Shown one piece after another: positions 35,502-47,000 of a stretch of 64,000 nt of DNA. The stretch is from Veillonella infantium (lineage in GTDB: Bacteria > Bacillota > Negativicutes > Veillonellales > Veillonellaceae). The notes beneath the pieces are model-generated. The model was given only the letters and a program-made list of their open reading frames with translations. It ran no database searches and was not told where the DNA came from. Location of the stretch: assembly GCF_002959895.1 (NCBI RefSeq), contig NZ_PPDD01000004.1, forward strand, positions 27,310 through 91,309, in the 5' to 3' direction. Each line of letters starts with the position of its first letter. The stretch's first letter is position 1. Both the position numbers and the translations under genes were made by a program.

Positions 35502-36242
35502 ATGAAACCTATAATTTCACCTGTAGGGGATTGCGCTATCTCTATTGATTTTGGTCAAGTGATCGATCCAAAGATTAATCGACATATACGTCAAACGATA
35601 GAGCGAATTCAAGAGCTGCATCTAGAGGGAATCATTGAATTAGTTCCTACCTATTGTGCATTACTTTTACAATATGATGCTATGCTATATTCCTATTCGG
35701 AATTGTGTAACATCATTGAGCCTACGTTGGAGCAGACCATAACAGATAATGATAATGAGCTTGTTACTGTTGTAGAAATTCCTACCGTGTATGGTGGTGA
35801 GTTTGGTCCAGACCTTGGCTTTGTGGCCTCTCATAATAACTTAAGCGAAGATGAGGTTGTAGCCATTCATAGTGGTACGGATTACTTGGTATATATGCTT
35901 GGCTTCATTCCTGGCTTTACCTATTTAGGCGGTATGGACCCACGTATTGCGACGCCTCGTTTGTCCTCTCCAAGAACATTGATACCAGCAGGTTCTGTAG
36001 GTATTGCAGGGGAGCAGACGGGGACGTATCCGTCTGACTCTCCAGGGGGCTGGCAGATTATTGGACGTACACCTGTAACCATGTATGATATGTCCAAGGA
36101 ACAAGCGGCACTATTGAGTGCCGGCGACTATGTACGCTATGTACCAATTGATGAAGCAGAATATAATCGTATTAAAGCATTGGGTTCGGACTATGTACCG
36201 TCCATGTATAAAGTAGAGGTAGGTGAGTTGCGTGGCTATTAA
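35502..36242 (+). CDS. pxpB: 5-oxoprolinase subunit B (KipI family)
   Basis: This 246-residue protein shows the allophanate-hydrolase subunit 1 / KipI pattern: PVGDCAISIDFG at the start, then LGFIPGFTYLGGMDP, LIPAGSVGIAGEQTGTYP and SPGGWQIIGRTP. It forms the catalytic PxpBC pair. The ATG at 35502 follows AAGGAGAT. PxpC starts before its stop codon. Confidence 0.96.
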   Translation: MKPIISPVGDCAISIDFGQVIDPKINRHIRQTIERIQELHLEGIIELVPTYCALLLQYDAMLYSYSELCNIIEPTLEQTITDNDNELVTVVEIPTVYGGEFGPDLGFVASHNNLSEDEVVAIHSGTDYLVYMLGFIPGFTYLGGMDPRIATPRLSSPRTLIPAGSVGIAGEQTGTYPSDSPGGWQIIGRTPVTMYDMSKEQAALLSAGDYVRYVPIDEAEYNRIKALGSDYVPSMYKVEVGELRGY

Positions 36243-37266
36243 TGAATTTAAGAAATCATCAATCTACGTAACTGCACCTGGTATGTATACGACAATTCAA
36301 GATGAAGGTCGTGTTGGGTTCCAACAATACGGTATGCCTGTAGCAGGTCCTATGGATAGTGAAAGCTACCTCTTGGGTCAAGCTCTCGTAGGTAATGTAG
36401 AAACAGTAGGTGCCTTAGAATGTACCTTATTACCACCTACACTAACCGTGAAAGGCACATGTATCGTTGCTTTCACAGGGGCCGACATGGAACCGACAAT
36501 TAATAATGTACGGGTGCCTCGATATATTCCATTCGTATGTCACGATGGTGATGTTATTTCCGGTGGCTTTAGCCAATGTGGTGTGCGCATGTACATTTCA
36601 TTCTCTGGTGGCATCGATGTGCCAAGTATCAACGGCAGTGTTTCTACCCATACAAAGGCAAAAATAGGTGGCCTTGAGGGGCGCCCATTACAAAAGGGCG
36701 ATGAGCTAGGTATTAAAGCTTTTACTCGAGACGAAGTACATGTATGCGATTATCGTGGTGAAGATCATACTCTGTTCAATACAGCCTTGTATAACCGTGG
36801 TGGCCGTGAATGTCATGAACCATTACGCGTTGTATTAGGTGATCAGGCAAAACATTTCACCGGGAAGGGAATCAAGACCTTTAGTGATAACATCTATACA
36901 CTGACTGTAGAATGTGACCGTATGGGCTTCCGCTTAGATGGTCCTGAAATTGAACACGTAGACAGTGCAGATATAATTTCTGATGGTGCCGTATTTGGCT
37001 CTATCCAAGTGCCATCGAATGGACATCCCATTGTCCTTATGGCAGATCGCCAAACAACAGGGGGCTATACAAAAATAGGCACTATCATTACCGCGGACCT
37101 ACCTCGGCTTAGCCAATTGCCGGTAGGGGATGGGATTAACTTTAATATCGTATCTATTGACGAAGCGCAAGATATATACCGAGCGTATATGGAACGTTTA
37201 CATAAGCGGATTAAATTAGCACATGAACAAAGTGCTTATGTTTTTAAGGTAAGGAATAAAATTTAA
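36232..37266 (+). CDS. pxpC: 5-oxoprolinase subunit C (KipA family)
   Basis: This 344-residue protein has the subunit 2 / KipA pattern: APGMYTTIQDEGRVGFQQYGMPVAGPMD, GALECTLLPP and late DRQTTGGYTKIGTI. The GTG at 36232 fits AGGTGAG spacing better than the GTG at 36223; either start overlaps pxpB, which points to coupled translation. Confidence 0.95.
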   Translation: MAINEFKKSSIYVTAPGMYTTIQDEGRVGFQQYGMPVAGPMDSESYLLGQALVGNVETVGALECTLLPPTLTVKGTCIVAFTGADMEPTINNVRVPRYIPFVCHDGDVISGGFSQCGVRMYISFSGGIDVPSINGSVSTHTKAKIGGLEGRPLQKGDELGIKAFTRDEVHVCDYRGEDHTLFNTALYNRGGRECHEPLRVVLGDQAKHFTGKGIKTFSDNIYTLTVECDRMGFRLDGPEIEHVDSADIISDGAVFGSIQVPSNGHPIVLMADRQTTGGYTKIGTIITADLPRLSQLPVGDGINFNIVSIDEAQDIYRAYMERLHKRIKLAHEQSAYVFKVRNKI

Positions 37267-37291
37267 AAGTTTATATAGATTTAATGAAGTG

Positions 37292-37353
37292 AACACCTCT
37301 GTAATGAAGATGTACAGTTTGAGCTGTACTATTCAGTTATAGAGGTGTTTTTC
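37292..37353 (+). terminator. Terminator of the pxp operon
   Basis: AACACCTCT pairs with AGAGGTGTT, with an inner GTACAG/CTGTAC stem, and is followed by Ts. Confidence 0.88.
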
Positions 37354-37537
37354 TGTGCCTGCAATCATATAAACTCGGTTTAAAAATTTAATTATGAGTT
37401 TATATTCATCTTAGAATTTTATTTATGGTGTAAATATGACACATATGTGGTAAAATTTTGATAGAAATCATAAAAAAATCCGCATAATTGCAGTATTTGC
37501 ATAGGTTATTATTTTTGTGAAAGTTTGATGAAAACAC

Positions 37538-37567
37538 TTGCAACTATATCGAAGATTTTGATATACT
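37538..37567 (+). promoter_or_regulatory. Likely promoter of the first adhesin gene
   Basis: TTGCAA and TATACT are 18 bases apart, giving a leader of about 100 bases. A second candidate, the extended -10 TGGTAAAAT at 37448-37456, is shared with the leader of the second adhesin (43941-43949). The rest of the 37354-37671 gap is AT-rich with no gene seen. Confidence 0.55.
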
Positions 37568-37671
37568 AACTACATCGAAAAAATTGAAAGTCAATTATGA
37601 CTAACATATCATAGTAAATATATATAGAGAGATTATAAGAAGGTTTATTGGAGAAAAAGGAGAAAAGAAGG

Positions 37672-40600
37672 ATGAACAAAATTTTTAAGGTGGTTTGGAG
37701 CAAATCTAAAGAATGCTACGTAGTAGTATCTGAATTCGCTAAAAATAATAGCGGTAAAAAGAAAATTGTAGTAGCGGGTATCTTTGCAGCATTGGCTATG
37801 ACTAATGCTAATGTGGCGTTGGCAGCAAATACTTTACCTATCGTAGCTGATCCAACTTCTGTTGGCTTTGGTGCTGGAGCTAATGTTTCTGGTAGGAATT
37901 CTGTTGGCTTAGGTACAAATGTAAAAGCTACTCTTAGTGATGTTGTTGCAATTGGTACTGCTGCAAAAGTAGAGACTGCTGGTGGTGGGGTTGCTATTGG
38001 TCAAAATGCTAAATCAAAAGGTCTATATGGTAATACACCAAGTGTTGCTGTAGGTAAAGATTCAATTGCAAATGGTGGTACTGCGATTGCTATTGGTACT
38101 AATGCGGCAGTAAACGAAGCTGGTACTTCATTTTCACAAGGTATTGCCATTGGTGGTGGTGCATTACCGGGGCAAGGGGCTACCGTTATAGGTGACCAAA
38201 GTATTGCTATTGGTGGTAATACTAAAGCCATTGGTCACTCCTCAATTGTTATTGGTGGTGATGACGCTGATAGAATGACAAGTACGAGAGCCGTTTATAC
38301 CGATATTAATACAGGAAAAGCTGCTGTCGCTACTGTTTCTGATGCTGTTAAAGCTTTAACAGGGTATGAAATTAAGTGGCGTGATTATAATAATGCTACA
38401 GCAGATCATATCGGTATCACAGTGGGTACTAAAGGGCAATCTGGTAATGCTGGTATTGCTATTGGTACTGGCGCTGACTCTAAAAATCGTATTGCCGGTG
38501 CTTTAAATGGCGTAAATACAAGTGCTGCCGATAATACATCTGTAACAAATGCCATCGCTATTGGTACAGGTGCTAAAGCAAACCGTGATAACTCTGTCGC
38601 TTTAGGTGGTGGTTCTACTACAGATAAGGCAGGTACTAAACAATCTAGCTATACATTGCCAAATGGTATTACAGCAACATGGGCTGGTGGTGACAAAACG
38701 TTAGAAGGTGATATTGTATCTTTCGGTGCTGAAGGATATGAACGTCAGTTAAAAAACGTCGCTCCTGGTGAAGTAAGTGCTACTTCTACAGATGCCATCA
38801 ACGGCTCTCAGTTAGCTGCTATCGTGGATCAAATTGCTTATAAATATGTATCTATTAAATCTACTGATACTCCAAATGCGGATAATACAGGCGCAACAGC
38901 AAATAACTCTATTGCTATTGGTCCAAATGCATCTACAACTGCAGCTGCAGAAAAATCTGTAGTTATTGGTGATGGTGCGAGTGCAACGACAGCTAATGGC
39001 GTAGCTATTGGTTCTAAATCTGTTGCTAGTACAGCTGCAGGTGTAGCAGGCTATAATGCCAATACTGGTCGTACTGATACATATGCTAACTTAACTGGTA
39101 CAACTTTAACATCTACATTAGGCGGTGTGGCAGTAGGTACAACAGATCAAACTCGCCAAATCAACTATGTTGCTGCTGGTACAGCTGATACAGATGCTGT
39201 TAACGTAGCACAATTGAAGAGCGTTAACCTTGCTTTCACAGGCGATACTGGTAGTGGCGATGTGAATTTAGCAAATAGCAAATTAGCTGTAAATGGCGAT
39301 AACACATACATTGAAACTACAGCTAATGGTAAGAAAATTACAATTGCTGGTAAAAAGCAAGATATTACTGTAACAAATGGTACAGCTACAGGTACAGCTG
39401 GCATGGCTGATGCTAGGAATGTAGCAGAAGCAATTAATAATGCTATCGATCAAAACAAATATACTTGGGATCTTTCTGCTAATGGTGAAGCAACACCAGT
39501 AACAGTTGAAAAAGGTAATAAAGTAGATTTTTCTGGTGCTGATAATATTACAGTTGCTAGAAATGATAAAAATATCTCTGTGTCCTTGAAGAAAGAGCTT
39601 ACTGGTTTAAACAGTGCATCTTTCAACAATGCTGCAGGTAATCCAACTGTAAAAATTGATGGCGACAAAGGCATCAATGCAGGCGATATGAAAGTTACTA
39701 ACGTAGCTGATGGTGTAGCAGATAAAGATGCTGTCAATGTATCTCAATTGAAGAAAACAGACGCTAAAGCAGATGCTAACAAAGCTGCAATTGCTCGTAA
39801 AATTTCCTTAGGTGGTAATAGTGGTTCTACTGCAGAGAAATCTTTGAGCGCAGGCGATGTAAAATTCAATGTTAAAGGTGCTGATGGTTTAACTACGGTT
39901 GCTTCTGGAGATGATGTAACTGTTAAACTTGATACAGATACTAAAAATAAAATCGATAACGCTGCTGACAAAGATTTGAGCAATTTGAATCCAGCCGGTG
40001 AGCAAAAGGTTAAAGATCTAGCTGCTTGGAAAGTAGTTGCTAACAGTGGTACTGCTGAAAATGTTAAAGGTGGCGACACTGTTAAGTTCATCGATGGTGA
40101 TAACATCGAAATTACACAAGCTGGTAAAAACTTTACAATTGCCACAAAGAAAAACGTTACATTTGATAACATAACAGCTACGCAAGCAATTACAGCTCCA
40201 ACTGTGAACGCTACAACAGGCGTAGTAACACCTCAAGTAACAGGCTTAACTAATAGAGACTGGACTCCAGGTCAAACAACACCTGTACCTGGTCGTGCGG
40301 CTACAGAAGATCAATTGAAACAAGTTGATAATCAAGTTAAAGCTAATAAAGACAATATCACTCAAAATACTACTGATATTGCAGATAATAAGCAAAAGAT
40401 TGCTGATAACAAAACAGAAATCGATAAAAATACAACAGCTATTGCGCGTAAGATTTTCTTAAATGGTAATACTGGTACTACAACTAAGAAATCCTTAAGC
40501 GCCGATGATGTAGACTTCACTATTAAAGGTGAAGATGGTATTACTACAACCGCTTCCGGTAATGATGTAACAGTTAAACTTGATACAGATACTAAAAATA

Positions 40601-43518
40601 AAATCGATAACGCTGCTGACAAAGATTTGAGCAATTTGACTCCAGATGGTAAAAAGCAAGTTAAAGATTTAGCTGCTTGGAATGTAGTTGCTAATAATGG
40701 TACTGCAGAAAAAGTGTTAGGTGGCGACACTGTTAAATATATCAATGGTGATAACATTGTCATTACACAATCTGGTAAAGACTTCACATTTGCTACTAAG
40801 CCAGATGTAACATTCAATACGGTAACGGCTAACGACACTATTACAGCTCCAAAAGTTAAAGCTACAACTGGTGTGGAAACGCCTCAAGTAACTGGTTTAA
40901 CTAATAAAACTTGGGTTCCAGGTCAAACACAACCAGTATCTGGTCGTGCAGCCACAGAAGATCAATTGAAAGCAGTTGACGATCAAGTCAAAACAAATAC
41001 AGGCAATATTACTCAAAATACTAATGATATTGCAAAAAATAAAGCTAATATTACTAAAAATGCTGGTGATATTGCGGCTAACAAAACTGCTATCAATAAA
41101 AATGCTGACGATATTGCTAACAATGCAAGGGAAATTGCGGCAAACAAAGATAAAATTGACCAAAATACAACGGCTATTGCTCGTAATATCTCCTTAGGTA
41201 GTGATGATGGTGATACAGATAAAAAATCTTTGAGCACAGGTGATGTGAAGTTCAACATTAAAGGTGAAAATGGCATTACTACTGCAGCTAATGGCGTAGA
41301 TGTAACTGTTAAATTGGACGATGCTACAAAAGATAAAATCGATAATGCAGCAAACCGTGATTTGAGCAATTTAACTCCAGATGGTAAACAACAAGTTAAA
41401 GATTTAGCAGCTTGGAATGTAGTAGCTAACAATGGTACTGCTGAAAAGGTTCAAGGTGGCGATACAGTTAAATTCATCGATGGTGATAATGTTACCATTA
41501 CACAAAATGGTAAAGAGTTCACTGTTGCCACAAAGAAAGATGTAACATTTGACAACGTTACAGCAAATCAAAAAATTACAGCTCCTGAAGTGAGTGGTTT
41601 AACAAATACTACTTGGAATCCAGGTGTAACACAACCTGTATCTGGTCGTGCTGCGACTGAAGATCAATTGAAAGCAGTTGATGATGAAGTAGCTAAGAAC
41701 AAGAAAAATATTGCTGATAACAAAACTGCTATCGATAAAAATGCTGGCGATATTAAAACAAATAAAGATAATATTGACAAAAATACAACAGCAATTGCTC
41801 GTAAAATCTCCTTAGGTGGTGACACTGGTTCTACTGACAAAAAATCCTTGAGCACAGGCGATGTGAAATTCAATATTAAAGGGCAAAACGGTATCGTTAC
41901 TGAAGCTAATGGTGATGATGTAACTGTTAAGTTAGATGATGATACTGCAAACAAAATCAACAACGCAGCAAATACTGATTTGAGCAACTTAACAGATACT
42001 GGTAAACAACAAGTTAAAGATTTATCCGCATGGAATGTAGTGGCTAACAATGGTACTGCTGAAAAAGTTGAAGGTGGTAACACAGTTAAGTTCATCGATG
42101 GTGATAACATCTCCATTACTCAAAATGGTAAAGACTTCACAATTGCAACTAAGAAAGATGTAACATTCGATACTGTAACTGCTAATGACACAATTACAGC
42201 TCCAAAAGTAAAAGCAACTGATGGTGTAGAAACTCCAGAAGTAACAGGCTTGACTAATAAAACTTGGGTTCCAGGTAAAACACAACCTGTAAGTGGTCGT
42301 GCTGCAACTGAAGATCAATTGAAACAAGTTGATGACCAAGTAGCAGAAAATAAAACTAACATTGGTAAAAATGCTGATAATATTGCGAAAAACAAAGCTC
42401 AAATCGATAAAAACACAGAAGCAATTGGCCGTAAGATTTCCTTAGGTGGTAACACTGGTTCTACTGATGAAAAATCCTTGAGCACAGGCGATGTTAAATT
42501 CAACATCAAAGGCGAAAACGGTTTAACAACTGAAGCTAATGGTGAAGATGTAACTGTTAAAATCGATGATGCAACAAAAGCAAAAATCGATAATGCAGCA
42601 AATCAAGACTTGAGCAACTTAACAGATGCTGGTAAACAACAAGTTAAAGATCTATCTGCATGGAAGGTAACTGCAGCTGGCGGTACTGTTGAAAAAGTAC
42701 AAGGTGGCGATACTGTTAAATTCCAAGCAGGTGATAACCTTGAAGTTAAACAAGACGGTACTACTTTCACATATAGCCTAGCTAAAGACGTGAAAGGTCT
42801 TAACAGTGTAACTGTAGGTGATGAAAATGGTCCATCCACTAAGATTACTCCTGCAGGCACAACTGTAAAAGATGCAGCTGGTAACTCTACAACAGTTAAT
42901 GGTGCAGGCATGACTATTAACCCTGCAAATTCTGCAGCTAGCCCTGTATCTCTTACTGTAGATGGCTTGAACAATGGTGGTAACCAAATTCATGGTGTAG
43001 CACCTGGTACAGCTGATACAGATGCAGTAAACGTGAGCCAATTGAAAGGTGCACAAGCAGGTTTACAAGAGGCTATTAACCGTGTAGGTGTTGAGACACA
43101 ACGTGTAGGTGCTCATGCAGCAGCTATGGCAGCGTTGAAACCAATTCAATACGATCCATTGGAACCAACACAAATTATGGCTGGTATTGGTAACTACCGT
43201 GGTGAAACAGCTGGTGCAATCGGTCTTGCACATTACAAAACTGAAGACACTATGTTCAACATCGGTGTTACTCTTGGTTCTAGCCACAATATGATCAATG
43301 CTGGTGTAACTCATAAATTTGGTGGTAGCCGTGATAGAAAAGATGCTATTCCAGAACGTTATAAAGCTGGTCCTATCAGCTCTATCTACGTAATGCAAGA
43401 TGAAGTAAGTCACTTGCGTTCCCAAAATGAAGAGTACAAATCCAAGCTTGAACAACAACAATCTGAAATTGATGCGTTGAAAGCAGCAGTTAACCAATTG
43501 TTGGCAAATAAAGCATAA
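37672..43518 (+). CDS. Trimeric autotransporter adhesin 1 (YadA-like, Vta/Hag type)
   Basis: This 1948-residue protein starts with an extended signal peptide (MNKIFKVVWSKSKECYVVVSE, then a second hydrophobic core, cleavage near residue 51). It continues with YadA-type head repeats (many AIG and AVG units) to about residue 470 and neck motifs such as DAVNVAQLK. Five long stalk repeats each open with AIARKISLGG or a variant, at about 39.79, 40.44, 41.18, 41.79 and 42.42 kb. Asn-core heptads (NxxxIxx) link the repeats in differing numbers. A four-strand YadA anchor lies at roughly residues 1810-1885, followed by a 63-residue coiled coil. It should trimerise in the outer membrane and bind host cells or partner bacteria. 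The upstream TTG in frame is rejected because AAGGAG fits the ATG at 37672. Confidence 0.95.
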   Translation: MNKIFKVVWSKSKECYVVVSEFAKNNSGKKKIVVAGIFAALAMTNANVALAANTLPIVADPTSVGFGAGANVSGRNSVGLGTNVKATLSDVVAIGTAAKVETAGGGVAIGQNAKSKGLYGNTPSVAVGKDSIANGGTAIAIGTNAAVNEAGTSFSQGIAIGGGALPGQGATVIGDQSIAIGGNTKAIGHSSIVIGGDDADRMTSTRAVYTDINTGKAAVATVSDAVKALTGYEIKWRDYNNATADHIGITVGTKGQSGNAGIAIGTGADSKNRIAGALNGVNTSAADNTSVTNAIAIGTGAKANRDNSVALGGGSTTDKAGTKQSSYTLPNGITATWAGGDKTLEGDIVSFGAEGYERQLKNVAPGEVSATSTDAINGSQLAAIVDQIAYKYVSIKSTDTPNADNTGATANNSIAIGPNASTTAAAEKSVVIGDGASATTANGVAIGSKSVASTAAGVAGYNANTGRTDTYANLTGTTLTSTLGGVAVGTTDQTRQINYVAAGTADTDAVNVAQLKSVNLAFTGDTGSGDVNLANSKLAVNGDNTYIETTANGKKITIAGKKQDITVTNGTATGTAGMADARNVAEAINNAIDQNKYTWDLSANGEATPVTVEKGNKVDFSGADNITVARNDKNISVSLKKELTGLNSASFNNAAGNPTVKIDGDKGINAGDMKVTNVADGVADKDAVNVSQLKKTDAKADANKAAIARKISLGGNSGSTAEKSLSAGDVKFNVKGADGLTTVASGDDVTVKLDTDTKNKIDNAADKDLSNLNPAGEQKVKDLAAWKVVANSGTAENVKGGDTVKFIDGDNIEITQAGKNFTIATKKNVTFDNITATQAITAPTVNATTGVVTPQVTGLTNRDWTPGQTTPVPGRAATEDQLKQVDNQVKANKDNITQNTTDIADNKQKIADNKTEIDKNTTAIARKIFLNGNTGTTTKKSLSADDVDFTIKGEDGITTTASGNDVTVKLDTDTKNKIDNAADKDLSNLTPDGKKQVKDLAAWNVVANNGTAEKVLGGDTVKYINGDNIVITQSGKDFTFATKPDVTFNTVTANDTITAPKVKATTGVETPQVTGLTNKTWVPGQTQPVSGRAATEDQLKAVDDQVKTNTGNITQNTNDIAKNKANITKNAGDIAANKTAINKNADDIANNAREIAANKDKIDQNTTAIARNISLGSDDGDTDKKSLSTGDVKFNIKGENGITTAANGVDVTVKLDDATKDKIDNAANRDLSNLTPDGKQQVKDLAAWNVVANNGTAEKVQGGDTVKFIDGDNVTITQNGKEFTVATKKDVTFDNVTANQKITAPEVSGLTNTTWNPGVTQPVSGRAATEDQLKAVDDEVAKNKKNIADNKTAIDKNAGDIKTNKDNIDKNTTAIARKISLGGDTGSTDKKSLSTGDVKFNIKGQNGIVTEANGDDVTVKLDDDTANKINNAANTDLSNLTDTGKQQVKDLSAWNVVANNGTAEKVEGGNTVKFIDGDNISITQNGKDFTIATKKDVTFDTVTANDTITAPKVKATDGVETPEVTGLTNKTWVPGKTQPVSGRAATEDQLKQVDDQVAENKTNIGKNADNIAKNKAQIDKNTEAIGRKISLGGNTGSTDEKSLSTGDVKFNIKGENGLTTEANGEDVTVKIDDATKAKIDNAANQDLSNLTDAGKQQVKDLSAWKVTAAGGTVEKVQGGDTVKFQAGDNLEVKQDGTTFTYSLAKDVKGLNSVTVGDENGPSTKITPAGTTVKDAAGNSTTVNGAGMTINPANSAASPVSLTVDGLNNGGNQIHGVAPGTADTDAVNVSQLKGAQAGLQEAINRVGVETQRVGAHAAAMAALKPIQYDPLEPTQIMAGIGNYRGETAGAIGLAHYKTEDTMFNIGVTLGSSHNMINAGVTHKFGGSRDRKDAIPERYKAGPISSIYVMQDEVSHLRSQNEEYKSKLEQQQSEIDALKAAVNQLLANKA

Positions 43519-43578
43519 TCATATTGTACATATAGTTAGAACTATGTATATCCCGTGAATGGATATGTAAAACTAGAA

Positions 43579-43610
43579 AGAGCCTTCCTCGAAAGAGGAG
43601 GCTCTTTTTA
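43579..43610 (+). terminator. Terminator of adhesin 1
   Basis: AGAGCC/GGCTCT and TCCTC/GAGGA stack around a GAAA loop with one bulged T, followed by Ts. Confidence 0.9.
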
Positions 43611-44065
43611 GTATGAAAACAAAAATAGTTTATTAAAGCTATATCTGTAAAATAAAATAGTCTGAAAATTCTAATTTAATAATTAATAAAAATATCGATA
43701 AAGCTGTATATAATGAATAATTTATGAATATTTTTAGACGGTGATTAATTTTGTAATGAAATCTAATATTCTTTTCGTTCTCAATTAGTAGCATAAAAAT
43801 TCATATAATATGCAATTTATTAAGGTGAATTGTAAATGAATTATGATGATACTGCGTGTTTAAGCATACTCTATGCATAATTGAGATAATAGTAAATATC
43901 CAAAAATTACACTTTTAAATTGAGAAAATTAGATGAATTATGGTAAAATTAAAGATAGATTTTATAAATGAAAGTCTGTGTAGCTTTCATTATTTCCAGA
44001 CTGAGAGAAGTGTGGAACATATGGTTCATATAGTTGAGGGTTAGTAATTTAAAGAAGGAAAATGT
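43611..44065 (+). other. AT-rich leader region between the two adhesin genes
   Basis: No gene was found in these 455 bases. TGGTAAAAT at 43941-43949 may be an extended -10. Downstream of it AGTCTG (43973) pairs with CAGACT (43997) and GAAC (44015) with GTTC (44024), so the message likely has a folded leader of about 100 bases. Confidence 0.5.
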
Positions 44066-47000
44066 ATGAATAAGATATTTAAAGTCATTTGGTCTAAGTC
44101 CAAACAGTGCTATGTTGTAGTATCTGAAATGGCAAAAAATAAAACAGGGAAAAAGAAAATTGTAGTAGCAAGTATCTTAGCTGCCTTGGCGATGCAAGTT
44201 GGTGTAGTTGCAGATGTAACTGCAGCAGATAGACCGACTGGAACTATTGAGGGCGGTACTAAAATGTATTCAAACTTAACTAATGGTCTTGCTATCGGTA
44301 ATGAATCCCAGTCCAACAGTCATCAATCTATTGCTATCGGTTACAGAGCAATAGCTAATTCACAATATGCTGATCCAGCTCAACCAGCTGTAGCTATTGG
44401 TGCTGGTGCTCATGCGACTGGCAGAGGTGGTGTATCCTTAGGCCTAATCGCGAATTCTAGTGTTCGTGGTACTGCTATTGGTAGTGCTACTCAGGCGACT
44501 GGCTTTGGCGCTTTTGCAGGTGGTACATATGCACAAGCAACTAATGCTGGCGATGTTGCTATTGGTGGCGCATCATCCGATCAATTTAATAATTATGCTG
44601 TTGCTTCTGGTGGGTATAGCGTAGCTATTGGTACTGCTGCTAAGGCAGATGGGGGTGCAGGTGTAAGTATTGGTTATAAGACAAATGCTAAAACATCTAA
44701 TTCTCTAGCTGTTGGTTCTGAATCTCAAGCTACCGGTGAAGGTGCGGTAGCAGTAGGCAGAAAGAATACGTCTACAGGCGCGTCTTCAACAGTTTTAGGT
44801 ATTTTATCTACAGCTAGTGCTACATCGGCTACTGCTGTTGGTATGCAAACTACTGCTACGGGAGAAAATTCCCTTGCGGTAGGTCATCTATCATCTGCAA
44901 TAGGTAAAAATGGTGTTGCTGTAGGTACTAATAGAACTACGGCTGCGTTAGGCGGTGTTGCAGTTGGTCAAGCTGCTAAGTCTAATAAATTTAATAGTGT
45001 TGCTATGGGGATGAATGTAACGGCTGATGGTGATAATTCTGTGGCGTTAGGTGGTAGTGCTTCAGCAAATAGTGATGGAACTATTGCCATTGGTTCTTAT
45101 GGATCTACTCCAACGAAAGCTACAGGCAATAGAGCTCTTGCAATCGGTTCTGCTACGACAGCTAATGGTCTAGAATCAATTGCCATAGGCAGTCGCGTTA
45201 ACTCCACATCTCAACATTCTATTGCTATTGGTACTAGAGCTAATGCAAGTGCTGTTAAATCTGTTGCTATTGGTCCTGATTCTATAGCTACCGTAGATGG
45301 TGGTGTTGCTTTAGGTCGAGATTCAGTTGCTAATGTAATAGGTGGTGTTACTAATAAAGGTTATAATCCTAATACAAACCGTACAGATATTTATTCTGGT
45401 TTAACTGGCAATGTACTTACTAGTACAACTGGTGCCGTTTCTATTGGTAATGGTACTACTGTAACACGTCAACTTACAGGCCTCGCAGCGGGTACAAGAG
45501 ATACAGATGCAGTTAACGTAGCCCAATTAAAGAGTGTTAACCTTGCGTTCTCTGGTAATGTAAATACTGGCAATGTGAATATTGCAAATAGTACATTAGG
45601 CCTTAAGGGCGATAATACATATATTACAACATCTGCCAACGGTCAAAACCTTACAATTTCTGGTAAAACACAAAATATTGATGTCACAAATGGTCAAGCT
45701 TCTGCAAATGCTGCAGGCATGGCTGATTCTAAAAATGTAGCGGATGCTATCAATAAAGCCATTTCTGCCAATGCATATCATTGGAAATTAGCGGCAGACA
45801 GGGATCCTAGTGCTCCTGAAGTAATTAATAAATCAGATACTGTAATCTTTGGTGGGGACAACAATATTACAGTAACTCGTAGTGGCAAAAAAATTACTAC
45901 TTCTTTGAATAAGGCGATTACTGTAGATACTGTGAAAGCTAATAGATCTGTTACGGTTTCTTCTGGTGGCAATCAAATTACTCTAGATGGTACAAACGGT
46001 TCTGTAAAAGGTAGAAACTTTACTGGCGATTCATTTAAAGCCGGCGATAATGTATTGAGTAATACAACGCTTCAAATTGGTCCGACTACTGGTAGTAATA
46101 ATGTGACCATAACTCGTGATGGTTTAACTGCAAAAACTGCTACGAAAACTGTTAAGTTTGGTACAGATGGTATTAGTGCAGGTGGTCAACAAATTACCAA
46201 TGTTTCTAGCGGTGGTAATGTAGGTACTAATGCAGCTAACATTACAGATGTTAAGAATGCTGTAGCTGCTGTTACATTAAACCTAGATACAAATTCTAAA
46301 ACTGGTACTGTTAAGCTTAGTGAAAGTCCACTAAAAGTAATTGGGGCTAATGGTATTAGAACTGATTTATTGGGTACGAATAATGGTAGTCTTGTTGTTG
46401 GTCTAGACAAGAATACGGTAAATGCTACGACTAAAGGTATTAGTTTAACCGGTGATACAGGATCTACAGGTCTTAAGTATCTTAAAGACGGTGATGCGAC
46501 CTTTAAAGTAGCTGGTGATGGCGATCTAGTTACTACTAAGGCTTCTACTACAGGTGTACAAATAGCTGTTGATTCTGCTAAAGTAAAAGATTTAGCTGTA
46601 GGCGCAGTAACTGTTAGCAAGGCTAATACGACAGATAATCCTATTACAATTACACCAACAGCAGGTACTAACTCCAAGGATTATGCTATTGGTATCGATA
46701 CTACAAAGCTAGCTAATCAAACACAATTGACATACAAAGCTAATGGTGCCAATGAAAATAAAGTATCCTTGGCAAATGGTTTAAACTTTACAGATGGTAC
46801 TTTTACAAAAGCTACGGTAGGTACAAATGGTACTGTAACTATTTCTACTGCCACTGAAACGATTACTAATGATGCTGATGGTAAAGCTAAAGTAAATAGC
46901 CCTACAGATGGTTTAGCGACTGCTAAAAATGTAGCGGACTCTATCAATAAAGCTGTAGACGGTTTGTCTCAAAATCTTACTGTTTCTGATGGTGCTACAG

